Shown here: in pieces, positions 1 through 9,327 of the stretch
How the letters are laid out: each line of letters opens with the position of its first letter
Numbering within the stretch: position 1 is the stretch's first letter
Assembly (NCBI GenBank): GCA_964420985.1
Contig: CAYQUT010000005.1
Coordinates: 1-64,000, forward strand
Direction: 5' to 3'
DNA: 64,000 nt
Origin: CAMCTV01 sp964420985
GTDB lineage: Bacteria > Bacteroidota > Bacteroidia > Flavobacteriales_D > Sanyastnellaceae
Translations under genes and position numbers: made by a program
Notes under the pieces: generated by a model
The model's database searches: none
Told to the model about the DNA's origin: nothing
The model's input: the letters and a program-made list of their open reading frames with translations, nothing else

Positions 1-83
1 TCCAGGAGCTTGTTCAGGATGAAAAAGTGGCAAAAGACACCATTAAAACGGTGGCAATTGAAATGGGAATGAAAGTAAAATAA
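1..83 (+). CDS. C-terminal end of an unidentified protein (partial)
   Basis: The frame starting at base 3 is open from the window edge to a TAA at 81-83 and gives 26 residues ending in GMKVK. It is too short to assign to a family. It runs in the same direction as the restriction genes that follow, 53 bp before the next start, so it may belong to the same defence cargo. The other two forward frames are closed by stops before base 75. Confidence 0.5.
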   Translation, partial: QELVQDEKVAKDTIKTVAIEMGMKVK

Positions 84-136
84 TGAAATAATACGGAGAG
101 GGCGGATAACGAACCCTTCGGAGAAAAAAATAAAAT

Positions 137-1117
137 ATGGCAGTTTTCATAATACGAGCAGATTACGGAAAGTATACAAACCAATTTAAAGAATTGGGGA
201 TTGCAGCTATTGGGTGGTTCAATAATCATGAAACACTTCCTCAAACTCGAGAAGAGATTGAGCGGCTATATGAAGCTGAATATCCAACACAGAAGAAAAT
301 GCAGAAGGCCATCAATGTTGGACAGATATTCCGCTTTATGCATGAGGTTAAACTTGGAGATATACTTCTATGCCCCTTTGATAATGAAATGCTTTTAGTT
401 GGAGAGGTTACATCTGATGTCTATTTCAAAAAAATACCAGGAATGCCATGGAACTATTTACGCGATGTAAAGTGGCAATCCGAATATATCAATAGACAAA
501 ATTTCTCTGTGCCATTACAAAACACTCTTCGCTCGATGCAAACCGTCTATCGTGTGAAGCAAGAAGGAGAAGTTTTAAAAGCCATTGGCAAAAAAGTAGA
601 AGATGCACCAGTTGTAGGAATAGCCATTGAACTCGATCATCTGTTCGATAAAATCAAAGAACGATTACTTGAGTTAGATTCAGATGAATTTGAATTGCTC
701 GTGAGTTATGTTTTACAATCGTTAGGTTTCGAAGCCAGACAGAGACAAGGAAAAACAGGTGATGGAGGAATTGACTTTGAAGGTGTATTGAATGTAATGG
801 GAGTCGCTAAAATTCAACTTCAAGTGCAGGTTAAGCGGTATGAGCAATCTGCTATTGGCGAAAGAGATATCAGAAATCTTAGAGGGGCATTAAAATCAGC
901 TCACCAAGGTTGTTTCATCACGTTAAGCTCTTTTCAAAAGAAAGCAATTGAAAGTGCAGGTGACCCAGAAAAAACACCGATTAGTCTGATAGATGGTAAA
1001 CGATTTATTGAAATTTTCACTGAGCAATACGACAAGGTAATGGATCTTCTGCTTGAAGAAGATCAGGAGGAATTAGCCGGTAAAATCAAATTTAGAAAAG
1101 GGCTTTGGCCGGAATAA
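137..1117 (+). CDS. Mrr-type modification-dependent restriction endonuclease with N-terminal PUA/EVE-like domain
   Basis: 326 residues. Residues 175-295 match the Mrr catalytic fold: an acidic residue in helix 1 (E185), GDGGIDF with D213, and QVK (Q231, K233), which is the D...QxK form of the PD-(D/E)xK nuclease site. Residues 1-140 contain IGWF, a GDILLCP segment, VGEVTSDVYF and RDVKW, a pattern like the PUA-related domains (EVE and relatives) fused to Mrr nucleases that read modified bases; that assignment is by eye. The gene begins a + strand defence block 9 bp before hsdR. Expected role: cutting DNA that carries foreign base modification (type IV restriction). ATG at 137 follows an A-rich leader without a clear Shine-Dalgarno. 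Confidence 0.8.
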   Translation: MAVFIIRADYGKYTNQFKELGIAAIGWFNNHETLPQTREEIERLYEAEYPTQKKMQKAINVGQIFRFMHEVKLGDILLCPFDNEMLLVGEVTSDVYFKKIPGMPWNYLRDVKWQSEYINRQNFSVPLQNTLRSMQTVYRVKQEGEVLKAIGKKVEDAPVVGIAIELDHLFDKIKERLLELDSDEFELLVSYVLQSLGFEARQRQGKTGDGGIDFEGVLNVMGVAKIQLQVQVKRYEQSAIGERDIRNLRGALKSAHQGCFITLSSFQKKAIESAGDPEKTPISLIDGKRFIEIFTEQYDKVMDLLLEEDQEELAGKIKFRKGLWPE

Positions 1118-1126
1118 TTATTTTTT

Positions 1127-3526
1127 ATGGATAAACGAACCCTATCAGAACGCGATATATGCACCAAGTTTATTACGCCTGCAATTGAAAATGCAGGATG
1201 GGATAAACAGACCCAATTGTTAGAGGAGGTTTCTTTTACAGATGGGAAAATCTTTGTTCGAGGAAGATTAACAGCACGAGGTAAAGGCAAAAGAGCCGAT
1301 TATATTTTATACTACAAACCAAATATTCCAATTGCCATTGTTGAGGCAAAAGACAATACACATTCTGTTCGTTCAGGAATTCAACAGGCACTAGACTATG
1401 CTAGAATTTTAGATATTCCTTGTGTATTTAGCAGCAACGGAGATGGTTTCTTATTCCATGATAGAAGCCGAGAAGATGAAGGAATTGAGCAGGAACTTAG
1501 CCTCGAAAATTTTCCAACTCCTGAGCAACTTTGGGAGATTTACAAAAAGTATAAAGGCATTTCAACAACAGAAGAAGAAACCGTTGTATCGCAAGAGTAT
1601 TACTTTGATGGCTCTGGCAGAAGGCCTCGTTATTATCAACAAATTGCAGTAAACAGAACGGTTGAAGCCATTGCAAAAGGTCAAAACAGATTACTACTTG
1701 TTATGGCTACTGGGACAGGTAAGACCTATACTGCATTTCAAATCATTCATAGACTCTGGAAAAGTGGAACTAAAAAAAGGATCCTTTTCCTTGCAGACCG
1801 AAATGCATTAATAGATCAAACTCGTCGAGGAGATTTCAAACATTTTAAAGACAAGATGACCGTTGTAAAGCAACGCATGGTCGATAAAAGTTATGAGATA
1901 TACTTGGCATTGTATCAAGGATTGACTGGAGGGGAAGACGAGAAAAACGTTTACAAACAATTCTCTCCCGAGTTCTTTGATTTAATCGTTATAGATGAGT
2001 GCCACAGAGGGAGCGCAAAGGAGGATAGTGCTTGGAGAGATATCTTAAACTATTTCAACAAGGCAACGCATGTTGGTTTAACGGCTACTCCAAAAGAAAC
2101 AAAAGACACTTCCAATACTGAATATTTCGGAGATCCGATTTATACCTACTCGTTAAAACAAGGTATAGATGATGGTTTCCTTGCCCCATATCGAGTCATT
2201 CGAATTGGATTGAATGTTGACGCTGAAGGATGGAGACCGATAAAAGGTCAGAATGACAAATATGGTCATCAGATTGAAGACCGAGTATACAACAGAAAAG
2301 ATTTCGACCGAAACTTGGTAATTGATGAAAGAACAGATTTGGTTGCAAAAAAAGTAACTGAGTTTTTAAAAGGTTATGATCGATATGCAAAAACAATCAT
2401 TTTCTGTGTTGACATTGACCACGCTGAAAGAATGCGTTCTGCATTGGCAAAATACAATGCTGATTTAGTAAAAGAGAATCACAAATACATCATGCAGATT
2501 ACGGGTGATAATGATGAAGGCAAAAGAGAGCTTGACAACTTTATCAATCCTGAAGAACGTTACCCTGTTATTGCAACTACATCAGAATTAATGACCACGG
2601 GTGTTGATGCGCAAACTTGTAAAGTCATTGTTCTTGATGCAAACATCAATTCTATGACCAAGTTCAAACAGATTATTGGTCGTGGAACAAGGATTAACGA
2701 AGAGTTTGGTAAAATGTATTTCACCATTTTAGATTTCCGGAACGCAACAGATTTATTTGCAGACAAGGATTTTGACGGAGACCCTATCAGAGTAAAACCT
2801 ATATCTCAGGATGATCCAATAGACTACGTCATTACAGAAGAGGAGGACGAAACAATAAAAGCCATTGATACTGAAACTGGCGAGGAGGTCATATTTCAAA
2901 AGGCCACAATCCGTTATCCCGATGGATCAAACCCGAATGGAACATGGGTTACTAAAGAACCACGAGAAAAAGTATATGTGAATGGAGTTAATGTTTCAGT
3001 ACTTATTAGTCGTGAAATGTATTTTGACCATTCTGGTAAACCAATTACAACGAGTTTAAAGGATTATACGAAAGAGATCATTACTGGAAAATATTCTTCA
3101 TTAGATGAGTTTCTACAGAAATGGAATAATGCCGAACAAAAAGAAACCATCATTGAAGAACTACAACAACAAGGGGTAATGGTTGAAGCGTTATATCAAG
3201 CCGTAGATCGACAAGTTGATTTGTTTGATTTAATCTGCCATGTGGCTTATGATATGCCGCCATTAACCCGAAAAGAAAGAGCGAATAACGTAAAGAAGCG
3301 CAATTATTTCACCAAATACGGTGAGCAAGCTAGAAAAGTATTAGAAGCGTTATTGGACAAATATGCAGATGAAGGGATTGCCAACATTGAAAGTTTAGAA
3401 GTTCTTAAGGTAAAACCATTAAACGAGTATGGTTCACCTTTGGAAATAATCAAGGAGTTTGGAAGTAAAGACGCATACTTAAACGCAATCAAAGAATTAG
3501 AAAACGAATTATATAAAACAGCATGA
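1127..3526 (+). CDS. hsdR: Type I restriction enzyme R subunit (EcoEI-like, type IB)
   Basis: 799 residues. Motor and nuclease subunit of a type I restriction enzyme. The N-terminal nuclease site is visible as D58 and VEAK (E73, K75). The SF2 helicase core shows Walker A ATGTGKT at 194-200, DECH at 290-293, the TATP motif and a late IIGRGTR motif. The last 150 residues resemble the EcoEI R C-terminal domain. The protein is much shorter than EcoKI or EcoR124 R subunits (over 1000), but normal for EcoEI-type R proteins. It overlaps hsdM by 4 bp (ATGA), so R, M and S are probably co-translated; R-M-S order is usual. Confidence 0.95.
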   Translation: MDKRTLSERDICTKFITPAIENAGWDKQTQLLEEVSFTDGKIFVRGRLTARGKGKRADYILYYKPNIPIAIVEAKDNTHSVRSGIQQALDYARILDIPCVFSSNGDGFLFHDRSREDEGIEQELSLENFPTPEQLWEIYKKYKGISTTEEETVVSQEYYFDGSGRRPRYYQQIAVNRTVEAIAKGQNRLLLVMATGTGKTYTAFQIIHRLWKSGTKKRILFLADRNALIDQTRRGDFKHFKDKMTVVKQRMVDKSYEIYLALYQGLTGGEDEKNVYKQFSPEFFDLIVIDECHRGSAKEDSAWRDILNYFNKATHVGLTATPKETKDTSNTEYFGDPIYTYSLKQGIDDGFLAPYRVIRIGLNVDAEGWRPIKGQNDKYGHQIEDRVYNRKDFDRNLVIDERTDLVAKKVTEFLKGYDRYAKTIIFCVDIDHAERMRSALAKYNADLVKENHKYIMQITGDNDEGKRELDNFINPEERYPVIATTSELMTTGVDAQTCKVIVLDANINSMTKFKQIIGRGTRINEEFGKMYFTILDFRNATDLFADKDFDGDPIRVKPISQDDPIDYVITEEEDETIKAIDTETGEEVIFQKATIRYPDGSNPNGTWVTKEPREKVYVNGVNVSVLISREMYFDHSGKPITTSLKDYTKEIITGKYSSLDEFLQKWNNAEQKETIIEELQQQGVMVEALYQAVDRQVDLFDLICHVAYDMPPLTRKERANNVKKRNYFTKYGEQARKVLEALLDKYADEGIANIESLEVLKVKPLNEYGSPLEIIKEFGSKDAYLNAIKELENELYKTA

Positions 3527-4944
3527 GTAATATAGGAAGCATTATAAAATCAATACGTGATATTTTTAGAAAAGATCCCGGTTTAAGTGGCGATGCGCAA
3601 CGCATTGAACAATTAGGCTGGATGATTTTTCTTAAATTATTTGACGATAAGGACCTTGAAAAGGAATTAATGAATTCCAACTATAAATCTCCTATTCCTA
3701 AAGATTTACAATGGCGCTCTTGGGCAGCTGATGATGAAGGAATTACCGGGGATGCTCTAATTCAATTTGTCAATAACGAACTATTCCAAAAACTTAAAAA
3801 TCTCAATATTTCAGCTGATGATAAGTTAGGAATTATCATCAGGAACATTTTTGATGGCACAAACAATTACATGAAAAGTGGAACTACTTTTCGTCAGGCA
3901 ATCAACAAACTTAATGAGGTAGATTTCAATAGTAGCAAGGAACATCATATTTTCAATCTTATTTACGAGGAAATTCTTCAAGGATTAGCTGCGAAAAAAG
4001 ATACTGGAGAATTTTATACTCCAAGAGCAGTAACGCAGTTCATTGTGGACATGGTAAATCCCAAATTAGGAGAACGAATTACTGACCCAGCCTGTGGCAC
4101 TGGCGGATTCTTAGTATGCGCAATTGAGCATTTAAAGAAACAAGAAAAAAGTATTGAAGATAGAAAATTGTTACAGGACACTATTTTAGGTTCTGAATTA
4201 AAGCCATTGCCCTATATGCTTGGAGTAGTGAATTTAATCACACATGATATTGAAATTCCACTAATTGAAAATGGAGATTCGTTGAGTAGAGAGTTAACTT
4301 CTATCAAACAAAAAGACAAGGTTGATATTATAGTCGCAAACCCTCCTTTTGGGGGCGTGGTGGGCGATGGAATGGAAACCAATTTTCCCTTAAACTTCAG
4401 AACTAAAGAAAGTGCTGATCTATTCTTAATTCTGTTTATCCAATTGCTGAAAGATGGCGGACGGGCAGGTATAGTATTGCCTGATGGCAGTTTAACAGGC
4501 GATGGCGTAAAACAACGGGTAAGGCAAAAACTGCTGGAAGATTGTAATGTGCATACCATTGTGCGATTGCCCCAAAGTGTATTTGCTCCCTACGCAACTG
4601 TAAACACCAACCTGATTTTCTTTGAAAAAGGAAAGCAGACAAAAGAAGTATGGTATTACGAACACACCTTGCCCGAAGGGGCAAAAGCATATAGCAAAAC
4701 TAAACCCATACGCATTGAAGAATTTGAACCTATAAAAAATTGGTGGAAAAACAGACAGGAAAGCGAAGTGGCTTGGAAAGTTTCAATGCAGTCGATAATA
4801 GACCGCAACTATGATTTGGATATAAAGAATCCGAATAAAAAAGTAGAGGATATTGTTTATGACAGGCAAGCCATTATCGCCAAACTTGAAAATAATCAAT
4901 CTAAAATCACTGAGATTTTGGAAGAACTTAAATCGCTGGCATAA
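3523..4944 (+). CDS. hsdM: Type I DNA N6-adenine methyltransferase, M subunit
   Basis: 473 residues. It has the helical HsdM N-terminal domain (about 1-150), then a gamma-class N6-adenine methyltransferase fold: SAM-binding DPACGTGGF at 188-196 and catalytic NPPF at 273-276. It methylates the target adenine chosen by the S subunit and is also part of the restriction complex. It starts within the hsdR stop (4-bp overlap) and its TAA is followed immediately by the hsdS ATG. Both key motifs are intact, so the enzyme should be active. Confidence 0.96.
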   Translation: MSNIGSIIKSIRDIFRKDPGLSGDAQRIEQLGWMIFLKLFDDKDLEKELMNSNYKSPIPKDLQWRSWAADDEGITGDALIQFVNNELFQKLKNLNISADDKLGIIIRNIFDGTNNYMKSGTTFRQAINKLNEVDFNSSKEHHIFNLIYEEILQGLAAKKDTGEFYTPRAVTQFIVDMVNPKLGERITDPACGTGGFLVCAIEHLKKQEKSIEDRKLLQDTILGSELKPLPYMLGVVNLITHDIEIPLIENGDSLSRELTSIKQKDKVDIIVANPPFGGVVGDGMETNFPLNFRTKESADLFLILFIQLLKDGGRAGIVLPDGSLTGDGVKQRVRQKLLEDCNVHTIVRLPQSVFAPYATVNTNLIFFEKGKQTKEVWYYEHTLPEGAKAYSKTKPIRIEEFEPIKNWWKNRQESEVAWKVSMQSIIDRNYDLDIKNPNKKVEDIVYDRQAIIAKLENNQSKITEILEELKSLA

Positions 4945-6213
4945 ATGAAATACAGATTAGGCGATATATGTTCAATAACGAAAGGAACAACAGGAATTAT
5001 GAAAGCCATTCCAGGCCCTTACACAATGATTGCATTGGGCGAAACAGACAAAACGCACAATGAATATCAGTTTGATGTTAAGGCAGTAATCATTCCATTG
5101 GTTTCATCCACAGGACACGGTCACGCAAGTATGAAGCGTGTAAAATACTGTGAAGGCAAATTTGCTTTGGGAAATATACTTTGTGCCGTAATACCAAATG
5201 ATGACAAATTTGTCTTAGCCAAATATCTGCATATTTATCTGCATTGGAATAGAGAAGAACTTTTGGTTTCTCAAATGAAAGGAATGGCAAATGTGAGCTT
5301 GCCAATGCATAGGATTGCTGATGTAATGGTAACTGTGCCAAGCATTGAAACGCAAATTGAAATTATTGAATTAGAAAAGAAATTAGTTGAAAAAGAAATT
5401 GAAGCAGATAAACTGTTTGCAGACCAACTCACCCAACTCGAAAACCTCAACCAAGCCATTTTACAAGAAGCTGTTCAGGGCAAATTGGTAAAGCAAGACC
5501 CAAAAGACGAACCCGCCAGCGAATTACTCAAACGTATCAAAGCAGAGAAAGCTAAATCGGGCAAGAAAGAAAAACCAATGCCACCCATCAAACCCGAAGA
5601 AATTCCATTTAAAATTCCTGAAAATTGGATTTGGTGTAGGTTGGGGGAAATAACCAATTATGGAAGTAGCCCAAAAGCAGAACCAACAGACTTGAAAAAT
5701 GATACTTGGGTGTTAGACTTAGAAGATATTGAAAAAACAACATCCCATCTTTTATGCAAAATTCAATTCAACGAACGTAATTCATTGAGTACAAAAAGTG
5801 TATTCAAAAAGGGTGATGTTCTTTATTCAAAATTACGTCCCTATTTAGACAAGGTTATTGTTGCTGATGAAGATGGCGTTTGTACAACTGAAATACTTCC
5901 ATTGAAATGTTTTTCTGACTTAAATCCGTTTTACTTAAGATTTGCTCTTAAAAGAGCCGACTTTCTAATGTATGTAAACAGCAAAACAAAAGGGATGAAA
6001 ATGCCACGACTTGGTACAAAGGAAGGTGAAATGGCATTTATTCCCCTTCCCCCACTATCCGAGCAAAAACGTATTGTAGCAGAAATAGAAAAGCAATTCG
6101 CCAAAAGCAAACAATTAAAAGAATACATCATCGCCAACCAACAAGCTACCGAGCAACTGCTGAAAGCATTGTTGCATCAGGCGTTTGAGGTTAAAGAAGT
6201 GGAAACAGTATGA
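4945..6213 (+). CDS. hsdS: Type I restriction specificity (S) subunit
   Basis: 422 residues, full length. Two target-recognition domains are separated by a conserved helical spacer (about 150-205, with ENLNQAILQEAVQGKL) and followed by a second helical segment at the C-terminus (LPPLSEQKRIVAEIEK onwards). This two-TRD layout specifies a bipartite target; the sequence recognised cannot be read from the DNA. ATG follows the hsdM stop with no spacing, and the gene overlaps the RloC-like gene by 4 bp. I saw no truncated second hsdS copy nearby that would allow phase switching. Confidence 0.94.
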   Translation: MKYRLGDICSITKGTTGIMKAIPGPYTMIALGETDKTHNEYQFDVKAVIIPLVSSTGHGHASMKRVKYCEGKFALGNILCAVIPNDDKFVLAKYLHIYLHWNREELLVSQMKGMANVSLPMHRIADVMVTVPSIETQIEIIELEKKLVEKEIEADKLFADQLTQLENLNQAILQEAVQGKLVKQDPKDEPASELLKRIKAEKAKSGKKEKPMPPIKPEEIPFKIPENWIWCRLGEITNYGSSPKAEPTDLKNDTWVLDLEDIEKTTSHLLCKIQFNERNSLSTKSVFKKGDVLYSKLRPYLDKVIVADEDGVCTTEILPLKCFSDLNPFYLRFALKRADFLMYVNSKTKGMKMPRLGTKEGEMAFIPLPPLSEQKRIVAEIEKQFAKSKQLKEYIIANQQATEQLLKALLHQAFEVKEVETV

Positions 6214-8468
6214 TTACGCAAATCAATAAACTAAAGCGGTTTGGTATTTACCAAAATTACTCTTGGGGTGCAATAGACGACTTCAAGAAAAAAAACTTGG
6301 TTTATGGTTGGAATTATTCAGGGAAAACAACGTTGTCTAAACTTTTTCAAGTATTAGAATTCAAGGATAAAAACAGATGTTTTAGTGGAGCTGAAATCGA
6401 AATAACCGTAAATGACGGAACGACCAAAACATTTAATCAGGACACACTAAATACATTCCCCTTTTCAGTAAAGGTTTTCAATAGCGAATACATCAAACGA
6501 ATTTTTACTTGGGATGAACCTAAGACAGGTTTTAGTCCGATTTCGTTTTACTTAGGTGATAAAGCGGGTGATTTAAAAGAGAAAATCAAAAAGCTAGAAA
6601 CTATCAATGAACGCTTAGCTTTATTACGTGAAAACAAATACAAGCCAATCATTGAATTTTTTGAAAGCTACAATAAAACAAATGGGCATTTTTCACGAAA
6701 AGCAAAAGAGGTAAGAGATAATTATTTACCAGGGATATTTGACCCTACAACGTTTGACAAGGGCCATTTCAAAATAATTGTTGATGAAGTAAAAACCAAC
6801 CTTGATGGATTTATTCTGAATGCAACGGAAAGAGATTCAACAAAAAAAGAAGCACTTGCGGAAAATAATTTTGACCAACAAAACGAAAAATACAGCATAA
6901 AAGAAAGATTGGAGAAGCTTTCGTTATCTGTAAAATCAATCTTAGAAGATAGTGCCCCAAAAGCTATTTCATTTCCAAGTCTTGAAGAAGACCCTGTCTT
7001 GTTTGATTGGGTTCAAAAAGGAATACCGCTTCACAAAGATTCAACGGAATGCAAATTCTGCACAAATCAACTTCCTGAAAACCGTATTGCCGACCTTAAT
7101 TCTTTTTACTCAAAAAAATTGAAAGAGATTCAAGATGCAATAGCAGAAGTTGTTAAAGCAATTGAAGCAGAGAGAAAATTAATTGAAGTTAAATTTCCAA
7201 TCAAAAAAGACATCGCAGACCCTTTTCAATCCGAATATGAGATAGCGATAAATGCCTTTGAAACGCAGAAAGGAATTTACAAAGAAAAACTTTCAACTCT
7301 TGAAACAGACCTGCAATCTAAAGGCTCAAGCATTTTCACTTCGATTGAATCAACAGAAATAGAGATTATCAGTTTGTATAGTCACTTTGAAGCAATAGAA
7401 GGTATAATCAAAAAGCATAATAAATGGCTTAATGAATTTGGTGAGAGAAAAAGTGCCGCAATTAATAAGATCTTAAAGCACTTCGTTGCAGAATATCTGA
7501 ATGCTGAAGATTACAATAAAAAAGAAGCTGAAAAAAACTGTGCAGTTAAAATCATTGAAGCGATAGAAGACAAAATCAGCGCTAATATTCCTTTAATTAA
7601 ATACTACAATGAGCAATTAAGTAGCTCAGCTAAAGGGCAGGGTGAGCTTAACGATATATTAGAAATCTTGTTACACAGAGATGATATTAAAATTGAGATT
7701 AGAAATGAAAAATTTAGGCTTGAAAGGTCTGGACATCCAGCAGAACATTTAAGTGAAGGTGAGAAATCGGCTATTGCGTTTGCATACTTCTTAACAGAAT
7801 TGAAATCATTAAGAAAGGACGACCCTCCTAAACTTCCAAAGACTATAGTTTTTATAGATGATCCAATTTCCAGTCTAGACAGTAATCATATATTCCAAGT
7901 AAGGTCGTTGTTAAAGGATTTTTTCAAATTAGAAGACTATACCCAATTGTTTATTTCAACACACAATTTTGAGTTTTTCTCTATGCTTATGGATAGTGAA
8001 GAACTTTTCAAAAACCAGGGAAAATCAAAAGCAGATTTTTATTTCATAAAACGACAAGATTCTGGTGAATCTAATTTAGAACACTTGCCTGAATCATTTC
8101 GAAAATATAATTCAGAATATGTTTCACTTTTCCATATTTTGAATGACTACAATAACCTTGAAGACAAATCTACATTTGCTCTTACAGTGCTTTTACCGAA
8201 TGCCATGAGAAGATTTTTAGAACTTTACACTTCCATGAAATATCCATCAAGTAAATCTATTGATAGCAGAGTAAAAAAAGTTTTCACAACCGAAGACGGA
8301 ACTTATCATAGAGTTAAACTTCTCCACTGGTTTTCTCATCAAAATCAATTTGAAAAGATTCAACAACACGATGATAAATTACTACAAATAGATGAAGCAA
8401 TAAAAGACTTAATGGAGCATATCGAAATAAAAGACGAATTACATTGGAAAGGATTAAATGGGAACTAG
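6210..8468 (+). CDS. RloC-like anticodon nuclease with ABC ATPase and zinc hook
   Basis: 752 residues. Walker A GWNYSGKT lies at 33-40, the ABC signature LSEGEK at 514-519 and Walker B FIDDP at 548-552, with a long coiled coil between the two ATPase halves. A CKFC motif (C281, C284) sits at the middle of the coiled coil, like the Rad50-type zinc hook. Near the C-terminus, PNAMRRFLELY gives R667 and E671 (RxxxE), followed by H700, H706 and H710, resembling the Arg-Glu-His triad of PrrC/RloC anticodon nucleases. Length and layout fit RloC. It overlaps hsdS by 4 bp. Known relatives cut tRNA when DNA damage or anti-restriction is sensed. It could instead be a generic AAA_13 ATPase if the triad is fortuitous. 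Confidence 0.75.
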   Translation: MITQINKLKRFGIYQNYSWGAIDDFKKKNLVYGWNYSGKTTLSKLFQVLEFKDKNRCFSGAEIEITVNDGTTKTFNQDTLNTFPFSVKVFNSEYIKRIFTWDEPKTGFSPISFYLGDKAGDLKEKIKKLETINERLALLRENKYKPIIEFFESYNKTNGHFSRKAKEVRDNYLPGIFDPTTFDKGHFKIIVDEVKTNLDGFILNATERDSTKKEALAENNFDQQNEKYSIKERLEKLSLSVKSILEDSAPKAISFPSLEEDPVLFDWVQKGIPLHKDSTECKFCTNQLPENRIADLNSFYSKKLKEIQDAIAEVVKAIEAERKLIEVKFPIKKDIADPFQSEYEIAINAFETQKGIYKEKLSTLETDLQSKGSSIFTSIESTEIEIISLYSHFEAIEGIIKKHNKWLNEFGERKSAAINKILKHFVAEYLNAEDYNKKEAEKNCAVKIIEAIEDKISANIPLIKYYNEQLSSSAKGQGELNDILEILLHRDDIKIEIRNEKFRLERSGHPAEHLSEGEKSAIAFAYFLTELKSLRKDDPPKLPKTIVFIDDPISSLDSNHIFQVRSLLKDFFKLEDYTQLFISTHNFEFFSMLMDSEELFKNQGKSKADFYFIKRQDSGESNLEHLPESFRKYNSEYVSLFHILNDYNNLEDKSTFALTVLLPNAMRRFLELYTSMKYPSSKSIDSRVKKVFTTEDGTYHRVKLLHWFSHQNQFEKIQQHDDKLLQIDEAIKDLMEHIEIKDELHWKGLNGN

Positions 8469-8489
8469 TAAATTCCGAGTATTATTAGT

Positions 8490-8525
8490 AAATCCCACGG
8501 AACTTTCAGTAATTCCATGGGATTT
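8490..8525. terminator. Hairpin between convergent genes
   Basis: Arms 8490-8502 and 8513-8525 pair over 13 bp with one mismatch around a 10-nt loop. Part of the left arm (CCACGGAA) can also pair with TTCCGTGG at 8524-8531, so two alternative stems are possible. It lies in the 68-bp gap between the RloC-like gene and the convergent HTH/coiled-coil gene. It has no strong T-tract, so its terminator role is inferred from place and symmetry. Confidence 0.5.
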
Positions 8526-8536
8526 CCGTGGTAAAA

Positions 8537-9289
8537 TCAACTGAAAAAAGCGGAATTTTCGAGATTTTCTAGGAATTCTATGGAATCATCATCGTATTCG
8601 TAGGAAACGGTGATGTCTGAATCCTCATCATCTTCATCTTGGTCTTCAAGAGCACTTTCTAATATCTCATTGAGCATTTCAACGAGGGACTTTAAGTAAT
8701 AATGTCCCAAGTGTGATTCAATATCGATAGCATAAACCGCCATGTGCGTTTCAATTTGTTCCCAAAGCTTGATTAATGCCTTGTGGTTGCGTTTGAACGT
8801 AGCAAGATCCATTTCAATTTCTTCATAGTCGAATTCGGAAATAATTGCTCGTTCTTTTTCAATCCATACTTTTAAGCCATGGTTGATTTTGCGTTCTTCG
8901 ATTTGTTGCTGCCTGGAAATAGCATCCTTCTCCAGGTGCTTCAATTCCAATTCACGTTTGCGTAGTTCTAGCTCTTTATCCTGTTGAGCCAATTTGCGCA
9001 ATTCAAGCTCGTGCTCCAATTGCAATTTCTTTAAAGCGATTTCACGCTCTAGTTTGTTGAGGTCGTTGTTGTTTTCCATGTTATTTTGATTTTTGAGTTT
9101 GAGTGATTGTGGAGTGTTGGTGGCTATGGCAATCTTGTCAATGGGCAAGGTATTGCCCCCATTGCCTGATTGTCCATTAAGCCACCGAAACACCTGACTT
9201 TTACTTACGTTGAGTTCCGCTGCAATTTGACGGATACTCAATCCTTTTTTTTGAAGCTTTAAAGCTTGTGATATTAAATTCTGATTCAT
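8537..9289 (-). CDS. HTH / coiled-coil DNA-binding protein of the integrative element
   Basis: 250 residues. The first 40 contain a resolvase/transposase-like helix-turn-helix (SIRQIAAELNVSKSQVFRWL). About residues 72-135 are a charged coiled coil rich in KLE/REL repeats. The last 40 residues are very acidic (runs of D and E), a common trait of proteins that act on plasmids or integrative elements. It is 38 bp downstream of the DUF3987 gene and in the same direction, so it probably belongs to the replication/mobility module. The exact function (initiator, partition or regulator) is not shown by the sequence. Confidence 0.7.
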   Translation of the reverse strand: MNQNLISQALKLQKKGLSIRQIAAELNVSKSQVFRWLNGQSGNGGNTLPIDKIAIATNTPQSLKLKNQNNMENNNDLNKLEREIALKKLQLEHELELRKLAQQDKELELRKRELELKHLEKDAISRQQQIEERKINHGLKVWIEKERAIISEFDYEEIEMDLATFKRNHKALIKLWEQIETHMAVYAIDIESHLGHYYLKSLVEMLNEILESALEDQDEDDEDSDITVSYEYDDDSIEFLENLENSAFFS

Positions 9290-9327
9290 TGGTTTTTCTA
9301 TTCTATAGGGTTGAAATAATCATTTGC

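Noticed and set aside
4945..6213. Phase-variable hsdS locus
   Set aside because: No second partial hsdS copy or invertible repeat was seen next to it.
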